Source: Bacilli bacterium (GTDB lineage Bacteria; Bacillota_I; Bacilli_A; RFN20; CAG-826). Taken from it: 53,635 nucleotides of DNA. The notes below the pieces were generated by a model that did not search any database, had not been told where the DNA came from, and saw only the letters and a list, made by a program, of their open reading frames with translations. The stretch spans positions 1-53,635 of the forward strand of contig JAFYAZ010000026.1 in assembly GCA_017540455.1 (NCBI GenBank), read 5' to 3'. Numbering within the stretch: the first letter of the stretch is position 1; every line of letters starts with the position of its first letter. This document shows, in pieces, positions 42,664-52,376 of the stretch. Both the position numbers and the translations under genes were made by a program.

Positions 42664-43977
42664 TTAATGTTCTTCGCAGCAATGATCGTGATGATGGTGA
42701 TGTCCTTCGTGGAAGGCTTTATCGAGTTCTTCCTGAAGGTTCTCTAGGGAGATCTCCTTCTGCTCTTGGCTCTGGAGATTCTTGATCTTAAGGATGCCTT
42801 TGGCCATTTCTTCTTCGCCGACGATAAGGGCGAATTTGGCTTTTAAGTGCTCAGCTTTCTTGAACATAGCGCCGAACTTAAGAGCGGCCAACGGGGTCTC
42901 GGTTGAATAACCGAATGAGCGGCAAGCCATCGTGATTTCGAAGGCAGCATCGAGGACTTTGTCTCCAACAGGCATGACATAGAGGTCAACGCCCTCTTCG
43001 ATGTGGTCGAGAAGATGGCTGTCTTCCATGAGGCTATAGACGCGTTCCAAACCCATGGCAAAGCCAACGCCGGCCAAATCAGGTCCGCCAAGACCTTTGA
43101 TGAGTCCGCCATAGTGACCACCGCCGCAAACTGCGCCGTAGTCTTTGTTTTCTGGGCTGGAAAGGTGAATTTCGAAGACGACTTCGCTGTAGTAATCAAG
43201 TCCGCGGACAAGATTCTCATCGATTTCGTAATCGACTCCCATCGCATTGATGATATTTAAAGTTTCGTAGAAGCGCTTCTCGCTGGCTTCGCTGAGATAA
43301 TCTTTGATTCTTGGAGCGCCTTTGGCGATTTCCTGGTCGTGCTCAACTTTGCAATCGAGGATGCGAAGAGGATTGAGTTTGATACGCTCTTTGCAATCGT
43401 CGCACATCTCATCGAGATGCTCGCTGAAGTATTTGACCAAAGCTTCGCGGTAAGCGGCTCTGGTTTCGTTGTCTCCGAGGGAATTGATCTTAACTTTGAC
43501 GTTCTCAAAGCCAAGCATCTGAAGGGCGCTGACAGCTAAGCAAATGCACTCAGCATCGGCCCTTGAGCTATCTAAACCGACTTCTTCGACACCGAATTGG
43601 TGGAATTGGCGGTAACGGCCAAGCTGTGGTCTTTCATAACGGAAGGCTGGACCTTGGTAATAAAGTTTGAGAGGCAAATCCCCTGCATAAAGTTTGTTCG
43701 AGATGATGGCACGCATGACGCCGGCAGTGAATTCTGGACGGAGGGTAATGCTCCGGTCACCTTTATCAAGGAAGGTGTACATTTCCTTGCGAACGATATC
43801 GCTGCCTTCGCCCGTTCCGCGAGCAAAGACTTCGGTGTATTCCATCGAAGGCACGATTATTTCCTTATAACCGTATAATTCGCAAGCCGCTCCTAAAACG
43901 GCCTCAATGTAACGCATGCCGATGGCTTCTTTGCCATAGATGTCGTGTGTACCTTTGACTGGCTGATAATTTGGCAT
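42664..43977 (-). CDS. hisS: Histidyl-tRNA synthetase with a His/Cys-rich C-terminal tail
   Basis: 437 residues. The start MPNYQPVKGTHDIYGKEA, motif 2 (YYQGPAFRYERPQLGRYRQFHQFGVEEVG), the HisA motif (LVRGLDYYSEVVFEIH) and motif 3 (GVGFAMGLERVYSLM) are standard. The unusual part is the last 15 residues, HEGHHHHHDHCCEEH: eight His, two Cys and several Glu. This is a likely metal-binding tail and not a normal HisRS feature. AAGGAAAG precedes the start. It lies between rsh and aspS. Confidence 0.96.
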   Translation of the reverse strand: MPNYQPVKGTHDIYGKEAIGMRYIEAVLGAACELYGYKEIIVPSMEYTEVFARGTGEGSDIVRKEMYTFLDKGDRSITLRPEFTAGVMRAIISNKLYAGDLPLKLYYQGPAFRYERPQLGRYRQFHQFGVEEVGLDSSRADAECICLAVSALQMLGFENVKVKINSLGDNETRAAYREALVKYFSEHLDEMCDDCKERIKLNPLRILDCKVEHDQEIAKGAPRIKDYLSEASEKRFYETLNIINAMGVDYEIDENLVRGLDYYSEVVFEIHLSSPENKDYGAVCGGGHYGGLIKGLGGPDLAGVGFAMGLERVYSLMEDSHLLDHIEEGVDLYVMPVGDKVLDAAFEITMACRSFGYSTETPLAALKFGAMFKKAEHLKAKFALIVGEEEMAKGILKIKNLQSQEQKEISLENLQEELDKAFHEGHHHHHDHCCEEH

Positions 43978-43990
43978 GTAACTTTCCTTT

Positions 43991-46231
43991 CTATTTCATG
44001 ACGCGTTCAACGTTGTAAACGCCTTTGATTTCGAGAATTGTTTGGAAGACCTGTAAGATTGTAGCACTATCGCTCACATAAATGGTGAGGTTGACTACGT
44101 CATTCATCGTTTTTTCCATTAAATGGATCTTTAAGTCGGTGACAAGGACACCTCTTGTTGAGAGGGCGCCCATGATATCGACAAGAAGATTCGGACGGTC
44201 GTTGGCGTAGATCCTAACAAGTGCCGGGAATTTCGATGTGACACCTAAATCAGGATTCCAATGAACATCGATGAGACGTGGTTTTCCTTTGGAAACGTTG
44301 GCACAGGACGTCCTATGGACAACAATACCTTTGCCGTTGACGACGTAACCGACGATGTCATCTCCAGGAACAGGCGTGCAGCACTTCGCCAATGAAATGG
44401 CGACATTATCGACGCCATTGACCAAAACCGGCGTTTTGGAATCGGTTTTGACAATTGAAACGAGGTTGGGTTTGGAACTCCTCTTACGCACATGCAAGAA
44501 ATCGACGATGGCAAGAGGCGCTGGGTTTCTGTTGGCGACAAGTTCGTAGAGACCTTCCAGGTTCTTGGCGTTGTAATGTTCAAGGGTTTTCGGGTCGCTA
44601 AGGAGTTTTTCCATCTCCCCTGGACCGATATCTTGCTGACTGAAGGCTTCAAGGCAGCTTTCGCGCCCTTTGGTGATAAGATCATCACGTAAGAAGTCGT
44701 TCTTCTTCTGAATGAAGCGTCTGATATGGGCTTTGGCAGAGGATGTTTTAGCGATCTCAAGCCAGGAATCATTCGGTCCTGGCGCGTTTTTGGCAGTTCT
44801 GATTTCGCAGACATCACCTGTCTTTAGGACAGTAGACAAGGCGGCGTTAGCGCCATTGACGACGGCACCGATCGCGCTTTCTGCGACTTTCGTATGGATG
44901 CGGTATGCGAAGTCAAGGACGGTCGCACCGGCTGGAAGGTCGATAACCTTACCTAACGGAGTGAAGACATAAACATTCGCGTTGAAGACGTCGTGTTCCA
45001 AGGCCGCGATATAGTCTTTGGCGTCGCTGGTTTCGTTTTCGGCACTCATAGAGACGAAGTCACGGAACCAATGGAGCTTTTCTTCGATGTCACGCTGTTC
45101 TTCTTTAGCATTATAGTGCTCGCCTTCCTTATATCTCCAGTGTGCGGCAACACCGCTTTCAGCGACCTCATCCATCTCTTCTGTCCTGATTTGGACTTCG
45201 TAGATGTTGCCATCACCCGAAACGATTGTCGTGTGGAGCGACTGATAAAGGTTTGGCTTCGGCATGGCGATGTAATCTTTAAGACGCCCTGGGACCGGTT
45301 TGTATGTAGCGTGGATGATACCGAGGATGGTATAGCAGTTCATGACACTGTCAGTGATGATACGAATGGCCAAAATATCGTAGAGCTCATCGAAGTTATA
45401 GTGCTTCAGATACATCTTGCGATAAATCGAATAGATCGACTTAATACGGGACTCCATGCGGAACTTGATCTTGTTGTCGAAGAGAAGGTCAGCGATACGT
45501 TTCTGAAGCGCATCGAGTGAGCCTTGGCGGTCCGCTTCCCTTGCATTAAGCAAAGCAAGGATCTCGTTGTATTTGGTCGGCTCTAAATATTTAAGGGATA
45601 AGTCTTCCATCTCGCTTTGCATCTTGTAGATACCAAGACGATGGGCGATCGGAGTGAAAACATCGAGCGTTTCTTTAGAAAGCGCCTGTTGTCTTTCGGG
45701 CTTAAGCGCATCGAGGGTGCGCAAGTTATGGAGACGGTCAGCAAGCTTAACGATGATGACACGGACATCTTTCGCCATACCAAGGAAGATCTTACGATGA
45801 TCTTCGGCTTCGAAATCCTGCTCGGTCCTATGGGAGAGCTTCATGCGCTGAATCTTTGTCAAAGAGTCGACGATAAGCGCGACGTCAGGCGTGAATTCAC
45901 GCTCAATATCCTGAATTGTTGCATCAGTGTCTTCGACAACATCGTGAAGAAGACCGGCCGCAATAGTCTCAGGACCGCACTGGAGCGAGGCTAAGATATA
46001 AGCGACTTCGATTGGATGCTGGATATAAGCTTCACCGCTCTTACGGAAAACACCTTCGTGTTTCTTCGCAGCGAAAAGATAGGCTCTTTCGATCATATCC
46101 CTATCTTTTGGATTCTTAATATAAGTGAAATAGAGCTCTTTGACATCGTCAAAAGAATGCATAGGATAGCCGCCATTAGGCAGTAAAACCTTGCTTTCTT
46201 TCGTTATTTTGGACTCAACTTTGTTATCCAT
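43991..46231 (-). CDS. rsh: Bifunctional (p)ppGpp synthetase/hydrolase, RSH family
   Basis: 746 residues from ATG 46231. Domains in order: HD hydrolase (FAAKKHEGVFRKSGEAYIQHPIEVAYILA and GLLHDVVEDTDAT), synthetase (RIKSIYSIYRKMYLKHYNFDELYDILAIRII and PKPNLYQSLHTTIVSGDG), TGS (VYVFTPLGKVIDLPAGATVLDFAYRIH), a helical/CC region with CCTPVPGDDIVGYV, and an ACT domain at the end. Both active sites look intact. A TTG codon at 46252 is in frame but overlaps the -10, so ATG 46231 is chosen. Confidence 0.96.
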   Translation of the reverse strand: MDNKVESKITKESKVLLPNGGYPMHSFDDVKELYFTYIKNPKDRDMIERAYLFAAKKHEGVFRKSGEAYIQHPIEVAYILASLQCGPETIAAGLLHDVVEDTDATIQDIEREFTPDVALIVDSLTKIQRMKLSHRTEQDFEAEDHRKIFLGMAKDVRVIIVKLADRLHNLRTLDALKPERQQALSKETLDVFTPIAHRLGIYKMQSEMEDLSLKYLEPTKYNEILALLNAREADRQGSLDALQKRIADLLFDNKIKFRMESRIKSIYSIYRKMYLKHYNFDELYDILAIRIITDSVMNCYTILGIIHATYKPVPGRLKDYIAMPKPNLYQSLHTTIVSGDGNIYEVQIRTEEMDEVAESGVAAHWRYKEGEHYNAKEEQRDIEEKLHWFRDFVSMSAENETSDAKDYIAALEHDVFNANVYVFTPLGKVIDLPAGATVLDFAYRIHTKVAESAIGAVVNGANAALSTVLKTGDVCEIRTAKNAPGPNDSWLEIAKTSSAKAHIRRFIQKKNDFLRDDLITKGRESCLEAFSQQDIGPGEMEKLLSDPKTLEHYNAKNLEGLYELVANRNPAPLAIVDFLHVRKRSSKPNLVSIVKTDSKTPVLVNGVDNVAISLAKCCTPVPGDDIVGYVVNGKGIVVHRTSCANVSKGKPRLIDVHWNPDLGVTSKFPALVRIYANDRPNLLVDIMGALSTRGVLVTDLKIHLMEKTMNDVVNLTIYVSDSATILQVFQTILEIKGVYNVERVMK

Positions 46232-46240
46232 AACAAGTTG

Positions 46241-46269
46241 ATTATACTCCAATAGAATAGATTCTAAAC
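46241..46269 (-). promoter_or_regulatory. Promoter of rsh (near-leaderless)
   Basis: On the minus strand TTTAGA (about 46264-46269), 17 bp, TATAAT (46241-46246), then nine bases to ATG 46231. No Shine-Dalgarno can fit. Confidence 0.7.
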
Positions 46270-46273
46270 AAGT

Positions 46274-47821
46274 TTAGAAGGTCTTTTCGCACAAAATATC
46301 TAAACTGCGCCTTCCCCTAAACTCATTTATTCTGAAGACGCATAGCAGATCGACTTTATCTTCCAAGTCAAACGAATCCTCATTGATTCCGAATGAAAAT
46401 AGCCTGACATCGGAGGCAAGCTTAACGGATAAATATCTGCCTTCTTTGATGTATGTGAATGTTTTTGGGTCTAAGTCTTTTAGTAGAAATTTAGGAGTTT
46501 CCCAGCAAAAACCAAATGGACCAAAAGTTTCGATTAAACGGTAACTTTGCATGTTACATTCGCTTAAAAGCAATGAAATGCTGTTTTGTTTCTTTGGAGA
46601 CAGTTTATTCTTCAAAGCTAAGAAGAGCATATCCTTCTTAAAAGCGTCAAAATCTTTCTTGTTGATGCTGACCCCTGCCGCAAACGGATGACCGCCTTTA
46701 CTGAGCAAAGGAACCCTAACATCATCCAAAGCTTTTACGACGTCAAAGCCTTCTTCACTTCTTAAAGAGCCAACAAGAACATCTGGGTTCTTATTCATCT
46801 CTGAGAAAACGCAAACTGGCTTTTTATACATGGCGAGGAGTTTTGAGGCGAGAAGACCGTTAAGACCTTCAGGCATATCCGCCTTCACGATGATGGCGCT
46901 GTCGTTCTCGTTGATCTCGATTGTTTCCTCTGCTTCTTTAGTGACTTCTTTTCTTCTCTCGTTCACGTCATTCAAATAACGCGCGAGCGCGCCTCTGTCC
47001 GCAAGATCGTTGGCAAAGTAATGAAGGAGCCTATTGACCTCAGTTCCTTTTTCCAGTCTTCCCACCGCATTGATCTTTGGGCAGATTTCCATTTGGAAGG
47101 TTGAGACGTCGAAGTGACGTTTATCTGTGAGCAATGTTAAAACCTCAGGCGGTTCTTTGTTGATAATGTCTAACATCAGTCTCACGAGTTCGCGGTTATG
47201 GCCTCTAATAGGCATCATGTCGCTTATTGTTGAGATCGCGCCAAGGACGAGAAGATAATTGTCGACCTTTCCTAAGAGAGCGACGCTAAACAAGAAAGAA
47301 AGATATCCGGCGCTTATTGGGTATTCTCCGTAGGAGAGTGTATCAGGATGGATGACGATATCGCATTCCGGCTTCACGTCATCAAATTCATGGTGATCGA
47401 GAATAATGACTTCAACGCCAAGCTCTTTGGCACATTTAAGCGCATCATGGGCCGTGACGCCATTATCACAAGTGAAGATAAAGGAGAATCCTTTAGCGGC
47501 GATTTTCTTGACGTTCTCGACAGTCAATCCATAACCATCTAGATATCTCGAAGGAAGATAACCGCTGGCATCGATTCCGAATTCCTTAAAGGATCTAAGC
47601 AAGATTGAGGTACTGCAAACGCCATCAGCGTCATAATCGCCATAGATAAGGACTTTCTCATGAGAGTCACGGGCTTTGAGCAAACGCTCAATGGCCTTTT
47701 TGACTATTGGATGGTCGTCGATCAAAGGGATTGAACGAAAAGAAGGAGGAAGTATGAGTTTCTCATACTCCTCCCTCGAAAGACCGTAGTAATTGAGCAA
47801 ACGCTCGAGCAAGCCTTCCAT
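46274..47821 (-). CDS. recJ: Single-stranded-DNA exonuclease RecJ, short form
   Basis: 515 residues. DHH-family phosphoesterase motifs: LIYGDYDADGVCSTSILL, TCDNGVTAHDAL, ILDHHEFDD and GAISTISDMMP, followed by the DHHA1 domain with SKGGHPFAAGVSI and a C-terminal OB-like domain. It is shorter than Bacillus RecJ (about 780), lacking the extra C-terminal region. The start overlaps the secDF stop (TAATG). Confidence 0.92.
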   Translation of the reverse strand: MEGLLERLLNYYGLSREEYEKLILPPSFRSIPLIDDHPIVKKAIERLLKARDSHEKVLIYGDYDADGVCSTSILLRSFKEFGIDASGYLPSRYLDGYGLTVENVKKIAAKGFSFIFTCDNGVTAHDALKCAKELGVEVIILDHHEFDDVKPECDIVIHPDTLSYGEYPISAGYLSFLFSVALLGKVDNYLLVLGAISTISDMMPIRGHNRELVRLMLDIINKEPPEVLTLLTDKRHFDVSTFQMEICPKINAVGRLEKGTEVNRLLHYFANDLADRGALARYLNDVNERRKEVTKEAEETIEINENDSAIIVKADMPEGLNGLLASKLLAMYKKPVCVFSEMNKNPDVLVGSLRSEEGFDVVKALDDVRVPLLSKGGHPFAAGVSINKKDFDAFKKDMLFLALKNKLSPKKQNSISLLLSECNMQSYRLIETFGPFGFCWETPKFLLKDLDPKTFTYIKEGRYLSVKLASDVRLFSFGINEDSFDLEDKVDLLCVFRINEFRGRRSLDILCEKTF

Positions 47822-50559
47822 TAATCGTTGATGCCGATGAAGATGGCTTCTTCTGGTTCGCTGCCTTTGCGGCGGTTGTTCTTTTCGTTAGCGCGTCTTT
47901 CTTCCTGCGCTTTCTTGCGGCTAGCAGCGACGGAATCGCTAGCTCTCTTGATGTAGACGCTAAGGAATTTGCTAGCTGGAACAAGGGTGAAGAGTGTCGC
48001 GGCAACCGCGAAGGCTAAGCCAAGGAGAGCGCCGACGAAGATAATGGCGTATTCACGTGGTCCGACGACGGCAAGAGCTAAGCAAAGCGCAGCCATGATC
48101 GAAGAGAACACGATGATCTCAAAGGCTTCTTCAGCATTGGCTTTGACAAGGCAGTTGTTCTTGAACTCAAGAGCGGTCTTATCACGCTCACGGGAATCTT
48201 TGACGATTTCCTTCGCTCTGTTAAGAGTGAAGAGAGCGACGTATAAGGCAGCCAAAGCAGCCAAAGCGGCTCCAATTGAGGCAAGTGGGGTGACTGGGAG
48301 TCTTGTGAGAGCGAAGAATCCAACGGTCAAGACACTTGAACCAAGCGAGATGACAGAGGAAACGAAGGCACGGGCAAGACCGAATCTGAAGATAAGATAG
48401 ACAAAGGCGATCGCAACACCAACGCCAAGTCCAAGGTAAACGGTTGCAAGGTTTGGAGTTCCGGCCTGGTAGAAGACGGTGTTGGCACTAGCGTAAACGC
48501 TATTGTCAGCAGTGAAGGTATCAACGGCTTCTTTAACGGCCTGGTTGAGGCTGTTGAAGGTAGTTCCGTTAACGGTGAACGTCTTAGAAGTGTCCTTCTC
48601 ATCGAAGTAAACGCTGAGAGGGATCTCGAAATTGTAAACAGTGTAAGTAATCTCATCCTCGTTGAGATAGACCGATCTAGTCTCAAGGGTGATGTCTTCT
48701 TCGGTGGTAAGCTCTCCAATGCTCTTCTCGTTGTATTCGATAAGAGAGAGGAAGTCATCCATGATCTGCTGTTTGTCAGCAAGCTTCTTGGTGGAGAAGG
48801 ACTCGCTGTTAATCCAGTATTCGACGTTGATCGAGGTTGTGTTGTCATAGGCACCGCTGTAGTTGAAGGCACCGATGGTCGCGCTCATGACGGAGACACC
48901 GGCGATGGCGGCGACAAGAAGAGCAAGAGCGCCAATCATGAATGGCTTCTTGTGCTTCTCGAAGTCTTTGTTAGCAAGAGCACCATAGTAAGACTGCTTC
49001 TCATCTTTTAAGGCATTTGGAACCTTGGTTGGGTCAACACCAAAGAAGGCTTTGAGATGTTTTTCGCTGTCTTGGTCGTTAGCAAGTAACCAGCCTTCGA
49101 TGCGGAGAAGGATAAGGTTAAGGACTAAACCAAAGGCGGAAGTTAAGGTAAGGGCAAGACCAAGATTTCCGATGGTTGAATGGACGAAACCATAGAGGCA
49201 AACACCAATAACGATGGAGATGACGGAGATATCAAGAGTTGGCCAGAGGGCTTTCTTGGAAGCTTCCTGGTGGGCTTTCTTGAGGGTGCGTCCTTCATAT
49301 AGCTGCTGTTTGACTTTGTGGAAGTAATAGATTCCGCCAAAGGCAGTAACGATCGCGCCAAGACCGAAACCGGCAAGAGCGCCGATACCGAATTGAGCGC
49401 TGAAGTAAGCGAATAAGAGGATAGCGGCTTCAACCGCAACCGCTGCATTGCCAAGAATGGCAACGGCGCCGAGGCGATAGAAGACGGAGATGATCACGAT
49501 TCCAATGACCAAAGCAACAAGAGAAGCAATGGCGCTAGGACCGAAGTTGATGGAGAGATGCCAATCACCGGCACGGGTGAGTGGGTCAACGCCTGCGGTC
49601 ACGACGCTCGAATAAGCGAAGGTGACATCGTAGTTGTATTCTTTGGCGTTGAGAATATCGCGGTAGAACTTAGCGGCTTTGTAAGCAGCGTTAGCTTTGC
49701 TAGGATCGTAGCTGCCGTCTTTGATAGCGGCGCTCGATGGGATGAGCTGAAGCTTCTTGTAGTTGTTGTCGGAGTCGGCGGTATCGACATACCAAGCGTT
49801 GGTGGCGTCTTCGCCGAAGAGAAGACGGGCAGCCATGTTTGGAGTGTAGTCTTCGGTGCCTTTGTTCTGAACGGCAGCGTAGCTATCGGCTTCTTGTTTA
49901 TGATGCCAGAGGACTAAGAGGCAGGACTTACCTGGAGTGGTAACGTTTCCTTCATCGTCTTTTTCCTCTTGGACGGTATGATCGGTGCAGAACTTGATAA
50001 GCTCATTGAGCTTTCCGTTCTCACCCTGGAAGGTCTCTTTGATCGGAACGGTAACGACTGGGACGGTGTTGACGTAAGTGATCTCAGCGTTGGTTCCTTC
50101 TTCGAATAAGCCATTGTCAGCGAAATCGACGCTGTTTGGAGCTTCGGTCATGGCATCTTCGTCGGTGGTACCGGCTTCGACGGTGACGTGCTGTCCACTA
50201 TAGCTTAAATAAGTCTGAAGATAATTGTACTCGACTTCGTCGCTGCCCTGAGTACGGACAGAAACCTTGATGGTGCTGTAACCTTCTTTGGCAACGGTCG
50301 CATTGATATCCCAGAACTCGAGACGATCCTCGATTTCCTTGGCGACTTCGTTGACGGCGTAGTAGTTATCGTCTTCGACATAGGTGTCGGTGCTGACACC
50401 TTCATAGGTACTACCCTTGTCTGAAATACGGAAATATAAATCCTTGCCGCTTCCATAGGAAACGTCAGTATCCATTTTGCTCAAAGACGAGGTGATGGTC
50501 GCGCCAACACCAAGGAGCAAAGAGGCGCCAAGGAACAAATAGGCTAATGTTCTCCGCAT
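47821..50559 (-). CDS. secDF: Fused SecD-SecF-like translocase subunit lacking the canonical proton-relay motifs
   Basis: 912 residues from ATG 50559, preceded by TTGGAGGATT. One N-terminal helix is followed by a large extracytoplasmic region (about 26-335), then five helices (about 341-490). A second half, from about residue 545, has the same plan: helix, extracytoplasmic domain, helices. This 1+5 repeated architecture and position with recJ-ruvAB match SecDF. In the usual family the fourth helix of the SecD half has DANVLIFERI; here the aligned segment is FGGIYYFHKV. The SecF equivalent (usually NDTIVVFDRI) reads ALYVALFTLN. The Asp of the following SecD helix region is kept (LDISVISI). Identity is good; the mechanism is in doubt. 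Confidence 0.8.
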   Translation of the reverse strand: MRRTLAYLFLGASLLLGVGATITSSLSKMDTDVSYGSGKDLYFRISDKGSTYEGVSTDTYVEDDNYYAVNEVAKEIEDRLEFWDINATVAKEGYSTIKVSVRTQGSDEVEYNYLQTYLSYSGQHVTVEAGTTDEDAMTEAPNSVDFADNGLFEEGTNAEITYVNTVPVVTVPIKETFQGENGKLNELIKFCTDHTVQEEKDDEGNVTTPGKSCLLVLWHHKQEADSYAAVQNKGTEDYTPNMAARLLFGEDATNAWYVDTADSDNNYKKLQLIPSSAAIKDGSYDPSKANAAYKAAKFYRDILNAKEYNYDVTFAYSSVVTAGVDPLTRAGDWHLSINFGPSAIASLVALVIGIVIISVFYRLGAVAILGNAAVAVEAAILLFAYFSAQFGIGALAGFGLGAIVTAFGGIYYFHKVKQQLYEGRTLKKAHQEASKKALWPTLDISVISIVIGVCLYGFVHSTIGNLGLALTLTSAFGLVLNLILLRIEGWLLANDQDSEKHLKAFFGVDPTKVPNALKDEKQSYYGALANKDFEKHKKPFMIGALALLVAAIAGVSVMSATIGAFNYSGAYDNTTSINVEYWINSESFSTKKLADKQQIMDDFLSLIEYNEKSIGELTTEEDITLETRSVYLNEDEITYTVYNFEIPLSVYFDEKDTSKTFTVNGTTFNSLNQAVKEAVDTFTADNSVYASANTVFYQAGTPNLATVYLGLGVGVAIAFVYLIFRFGLARAFVSSVISLGSSVLTVGFFALTRLPVTPLASIGAALAALAALYVALFTLNRAKEIVKDSRERDKTALEFKNNCLVKANAEEAFEIIVFSSIMAALCLALAVVGPREYAIIFVGALLGLAFAVAATLFTLVPASKFLSVYIKRASDSVAASRKKAQEERRANEKNNRRKGSEPEEAIFIGIND

Positions 50560-50676
50560 AATAATCCTCCAACCAATTGCACTGCACAAAAAAATTGTGT
50601 TTAGCAAGCGTTTATAAGTCTACCCCATACGCGAGCGTACGCACAAGAGAAAAAGACACTTTTAGGCCAAATAGCA
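50560..50676 (-). promoter_or_regulatory. secDF upstream region
   Basis: A 117-bp gap between ruvB and secDF, with several small hairpins read on the minus strand (TACG-CTCG-CGTA; CACAA-TTTTT-TTGTG) and a possible TATAAA -10. No confident -35. The hairpins may end the ruvAB message or act in the secDF leader. Confidence 0.4.
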
Positions 50677-51705
50677 TTAAAAGAGTGACCAATCATGGGT
50701 GATTTTCAGGTGATCGTAGGCCTTGGCGGTCGCTTCGCGGCCGCGAGGTGTTCTATTGATAAGGCCAATCATCAAAAGATATGGCTCATAAACGTCTTCC
50801 AAATTAGTGACTTCTTCGCCAATGGATGAGGCGATGCTCTCTAAGCCAACTGGGCCTCCATTGAAACGCTCAATGATGGCTTTGAGGTATTTGATATCAA
50901 CATCATCGAGACCAAGGTCATCGATCTTAAGAGCTTCGAGCGCTCTGTTTGCAAGATCGACATCGATTCTGTTAAGCCCTTCAAAAGAGGCGAAGTCGCG
51001 GACTCTCTTGAAGATACGGTTTGCGATACGCGGGGTTCCGCGACTTCTTTTGGCTAAGAGCTCCACTGCTTTTTTATCGATCGGCATTCCGAGAACCTTC
51101 GAGGTTCTTTCGATGATTTTGCCAATTTCTTCTTCATTATAGAAATCTATCTTTGCACTGATTCCGAATCTGGCGCGAAGAGGCGAGGACAAATCGCCGG
51201 CGCGTGTGGTTGCGCCTACAAGCGTGAACGGAGGCAAGGCCATGTTAAGGGATTTCGCAGCTCCGTCCCTGTTGATCATGATGGAAAGCTGGAAATCTTC
51301 CATCGCGCCATAAAGGACTTCCTCGACTTGTCTTGGAAGCCTATGGATCTCATCGATGAAAAGGATGTCGCCTGGCTCGAGGTCACATAAAATGGCGGCT
51401 AAATCTCCGCTTTTCTCAACTGACGGGCCATTGACGACACGGATGTTGCCACCCATTTCATTAGCGATGACGTATGCCAAGGTGGTCTTGCCTAAACCAG
51501 GCGGACCATAAAGCAAAACATGGTCGAGGCACTCTTCTCTTTTCTTCGCGGCGCCGATAAAGACGCTGAGGTTCTTTTTAAGGGCATCCTGACCAACATA
51601 TTCTTTAAGGTCCTTTGGACGCAAAGTGATGTCGGTCGCGTTGTCGCCGCTTTCTCTTCTAGCGTCAAGAAGGCGCTCGGATTCTTGCTTTTCGCTCTTT
51701 CTCAT
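50677..51705 (-). CDS. ruvB: Holliday junction branch-migration helicase RuvB
   Basis: 342 residues of AAA+ ATPase. Walker A is [22 protein letters not shown], Walker [12 protein letters not shown], sensor 1 [20 protein letters not shown], and the C-terminal winged helix contains TPRGREAT. It follows ruvA by two bases. Length and motifs are normal. Confidence 0.98.
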   Translation of the reverse strand: MRKSEKQESERLLDARRESGDNATDITLRPKDLKEYVGQDALKKNLSVFIGAAKKREECLDHVLLYGPPGLGKTTLAYVIANEMGGNIRVVNGPSVEKSGDLAAILCDLEPGDILFIDEIHRLPRQVEEVLYGAMEDFQLSIMINRDGAAKSLNMALPPFTLVGATTRAGDLSSPLRARFGISAKIDFYNEEEIGKIIERTSKVLGMPIDKKAVELLAKRSRGTPRIANRIFKRVRDFASFEGLNRIDVDLANRALEALKIDDLGLDDVDIKYLKAIIERFNGGPVGLESIASSIGEEVTNLEDVYEPYLLMIGLINRTPRGREATAKAYDHLKITHDWSLF

Positions 51706-51707
51706 AA

Positions 51708-52271
51708 TTATTTGAGTTTCTTGAGGGCTTTGCGGAGAACCTCTTCGTTAGAGAGTCCTGGCTCATTGATCGAGGCAAGCGCATCATCGATGGCTTTGAC
51801 TTTGAAGCCAAGGGCTTTGAGGCCTTCCCTCACTTCGTCATATTGATTTGGATTGGCTTTGGAACCACCGCCCATATCGGCGAGTCTGCCTTTGAGATCA
51901 AGAATGATCTGGGCTGCGGCTTTTGGCCCGATGCCAGGAAGCTTTTTAAGGAATGTTGTGTTATTGGCGGCGATGGCTTTCATGAGGTCGTTAGGATTGG
52001 TCGCGCCTAAAGCCACGATGGCGGTCTTAGGTCCAATGCCTTTGACTTCGATAAGCGATTCGAAAGCCTCTTTCTCTAATTTGTCTTTGAAGCCGACAAG
52101 GTAATGATCGTTCTCATTGAAGACCTCGTGGACATAAACGGTCGCTTCCTCTTCGTAAGCAAAATCCGAAGTACGGGCAACCAAAAGCTCGTAGGCAATG
52201 CCGCTAGGCAAAGCGATGGCGACGCTTTCTTTGTCGATATTGACGATTTTTCCAGTGAATGAGTAATACAT
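51708..52271 (-). CDS. ruvA: Holliday junction DNA-binding protein RuvA
   Basis: 187 residues: N-terminal OB fold ([30 protein letters not shown]), helix-hairpin-helix pairs ([39 protein letters not shown]) and domain III at the end, which contacts RuvB. It is translated just after a 31-codon membrane-peptide gene. Confidence 0.97.
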   Translation of the reverse strand: MYYSFTGKIVNIDKESVAIALPSGIAYELLVARTSDFAYEEEATVYVHEVFNENDHYLVGFKDKLEKEAFESLIEVKGIGPKTAIVALGATNPNDLMKAIAANNTTFLKKLPGIGPKAAAQIILDLKGRLADMGGGSKANPNQYDEVREGLKALGFKVKAIDDALASINEPGLSNEEVLRKALKKLK

Positions 52272-52274
52272 TAT

Positions 52275-52370
52275 CTAGTGGTAAATTGCGATGAATAGTA
52301 AGAAAAGGAGAAAGCAGACAGCGACCGCCACTAAAGCGAGTATCGGAATCAGCAATTTATTTTCTTTCAT
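52275..52370 (-). CDS. Predicted 31-residue single-pass membrane peptide
   Basis: Minus-strand ATG 52370 to TAG 52275: MKENKLL, then a continuous hydrophobic helix of about 22 residues (IPILALVAVAVCFLLFLLFI), then AIYH. It is too short for normal gene calling. Support is the perfect TATAAT six bases upstream of the ATG, the same leaderless layout as other genes here, its snug position between obgE and ruvA (three bases before the ruvA start) and the clean charged-then-hydrophobic composition. Function unknown; not recognised as a known family. Confidence 0.55.
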   Translation of the reverse strand: MKENKLLIPILALVAVAVCFLLFLLFIAIYH

Positions 52371-52376
52371 CGACTA

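Noticed and set aside
46232-46252. TTG start of rsh seven codons upstream
   Set aside because: It would place the start codon upstream of the TATAAT that drives the gene.
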